Made by a program: the position numbers and the translations under genes | Notes under the pieces: generated by a model | Database searches by the model: none | What the model saw: the letters and a program-made list of their open reading frames with translations, nothing else | What the model was told of the DNA's origin: nothing | From: Terebella lapidaria | Taxonomy: Eukaryota; Annelida; Polychaeta; Terebellida; Terebellidae | Direction: 5' to 3' | DNA: 64,000 bases | NCBI GenBank assembly: GCA_949152475.1 | Contig: OX424567.1 | Coordinates: 18,749,402-18,813,401 of the forward strand | Shown here: piece after piece, positions 63,031 through 64,000 of the stretch | Numbering within the stretch: the first letter of the stretch is position 1 | Layout: the number at the start of each line of letters is the position of its first letter

Positions 63031-64000
63031 TTACGAAATATACAAGGAAAAACGCAAGCGGGCTAAACTTGTCAGGTCCTTAGCAAAACAAGCTTACAAT
63101 AAAAAAATGGTATGCCGTCTTGACAATATTTCAACTCCCAAAGAATATTGGAAAATTGCTAAATCCTTATTGGGTGTTAAAGTTAAAGCTGGAGTACCTA
63201 CTTTATTTGATAATGACAAGGTTTATTCCACCAATATAGACAAGGCCACTCTATTGAATGAATATTTTGCAGAACAATCCTCAATATGTGACCCACCGAA
63301 TGCGCTCCCGCCGCTACGATTTATGACTCCTGCTCGCTTACGAAATCTAAAAGTTGACGCGACAAATGTAAAACGAATAGTTGATACATTAGACGTTAAT
63401 AAAGCAAACGGACCTGACGGGATTAGTAACCGATTGTTGAAACACACTTCCTCTGCTGTTTGCAAGCATCTAACGGAACTATTTAATTTATCATTGGGAA
63501 CTGGCAAGTTCCCAGATATATGGAAACATGCCAACGTCACCCCTTTGTATAAAAAAGGCGATCACCAATCGAAGACCAATTACAGGCCAGTTTCCCTCAT
63601 ATCAGTTGTTGGGAAAGTTCTGGAGAGACTAGTCTTCAAACACTTATATTCTTATTGTATCAATAATGATCTGCTAACTTGGCGTAATTCAGGGTGTAAA
63701 CCACTAGATTCGGCCATGAATCAATTAATCTTAGTAACACATAATATCTATCGTGCATTAGATAATAAACAGGATGTGTGTATGGTATACCTGGACATAT
63801 CCAAAGCATTTGACAGGGTATGGCACTTAGGGCTTATTTATAAATTACGGACATTCGGTGTTGACCATATGATGTTGAATTGGTTGGTTGATTATCTCAC
63901 AAATAGAACACAAAAAGTCGTCATCAACGGTCAAGAATCTTCATCAGTTTTTATTGAATCAGGGGTTCCTCAGGGGTCCATTTTAGGACCCTTATTGTTC
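63031..64000 (+). CDS. LINE-D ORF2, linker and reverse transcriptase (3' end outside window)
   Basis: After a -1 shift near 63020 the frame is open to base 64000: 'HYEIYKEKRKRAKLVRSLAK', 'TPKEYWKIAKSLLG', 'VNKANGPDGISNRLLKH', 'TNYRPVSLISVVGKVLERLV', 'SGCKPLDSAMNQLILVTH', 'MVYLDISKAFDRVWHLGLIY' (motif A) and 'SGVPQGSILGPLLF' (motif B) at the very end. The catalytic YADD motif should lie just beyond the window. Motif B is intact here, unlike in LINE-C. Confidence 0.9.

Larger units (their letters stand above)
61869..64000 (+). mobile_element. LINE-D, 2A-led LINE running off the window
   Basis: ORF2 begins at 61869 and continues to the last base with one frameshift near 63020. No ORF1 lies upstream. 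Same family group as LINE-C by leader, endonuclease and RT phrases, but on the opposite strand. Confidence 0.85.

Overview
This window looks like nuclear DNA of an invertebrate animal, probably marine (mollusc, another lophotrochozoan, or an invertebrate deuterostome). The evidence is indirect: several clades of non-LTR retrotransposon side by side, two of them with a 2A-like 'GD(V/I)HxNPGP' leader, plus a Penelope-like element, a hAT relic, a Ty3/Gypsy fossil, a tRNA-derived SINE, MITEs and satellite arrays. I see no host gene, tRNA or rRNA. It is a repeat-on-repeat island, and nearly every protein-like stretch is a mobile-element part.

Layout. 1-5475: LINE-A (ORF1 then ORF2, + strand), broken up and split by an antisense LINE-B insertion at about 1266-2525. 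7295-11419: a compact virus-like fossil with imperfect terminal inverted repeats, a packaging-ATPase gene and a five-copy promoter-like array. 13955-18890: a palindromic element with arms of about 0.8-0.9 kb around a satellite rich in AGGTCA motifs. 19700-20080: an L1/Tx1-like endonuclease scrap. 20838-37345: a Ty3/Gypsy fossil with two LTRs and part of a second leader after the 3' LTR. Its 3' part is interrupted at 27267-34437 by LINE-E, which is itself flanked by two oppositely oriented pieces of another LINE's tail. 37739-44717: two end-like inverted repeats around a gene-free stretch with foldbacks, a SINE and more satellite. 44970-46210: 0.36-kb tandem repeats. 47792-48410: a MITE. 50444-55491: LINE-C on the minus strand. 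56032-57377: a Penelope-like remnant. 57978-58916: a hAT transposase relic. 59035-61480: tandem repeats. 61869-64000: LINE-D, running off the window.

The most interesting system is the fusion of a LINE ORF1 protein (coiled coil plus RRM-like domain) to a C-terminal NADAR domain (YbiA/DUF1768 family). It occurs twice: LINE-E ORF1 (27896-29128, almost intact) and LINE-C ORF1 (55491-54180, frameshifted). The copies are very different in sequence, and the neighbouring ORF2s differ too. NADAR enzymes are N-glycosidases, and members have been reported to remove ADP-ribose from guanine bases. A retrotransposon carrying one could protect its RNA or cDNA from nucleic-acid ADP-ribosylation. The architecture is seen in the sequence; the role is inference.

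Other notable signals are the nuclear-receptor-like satellite (seven perfect AGGTCANAGGTCA sites), the CRE/CCAAT array of the virus-like fossil, the two 2A-like leaders, and several foldback structures. Most elements are decayed. LINE-E ORF2 (1034 codons, uninterrupted) is the youngest-looking gene here.
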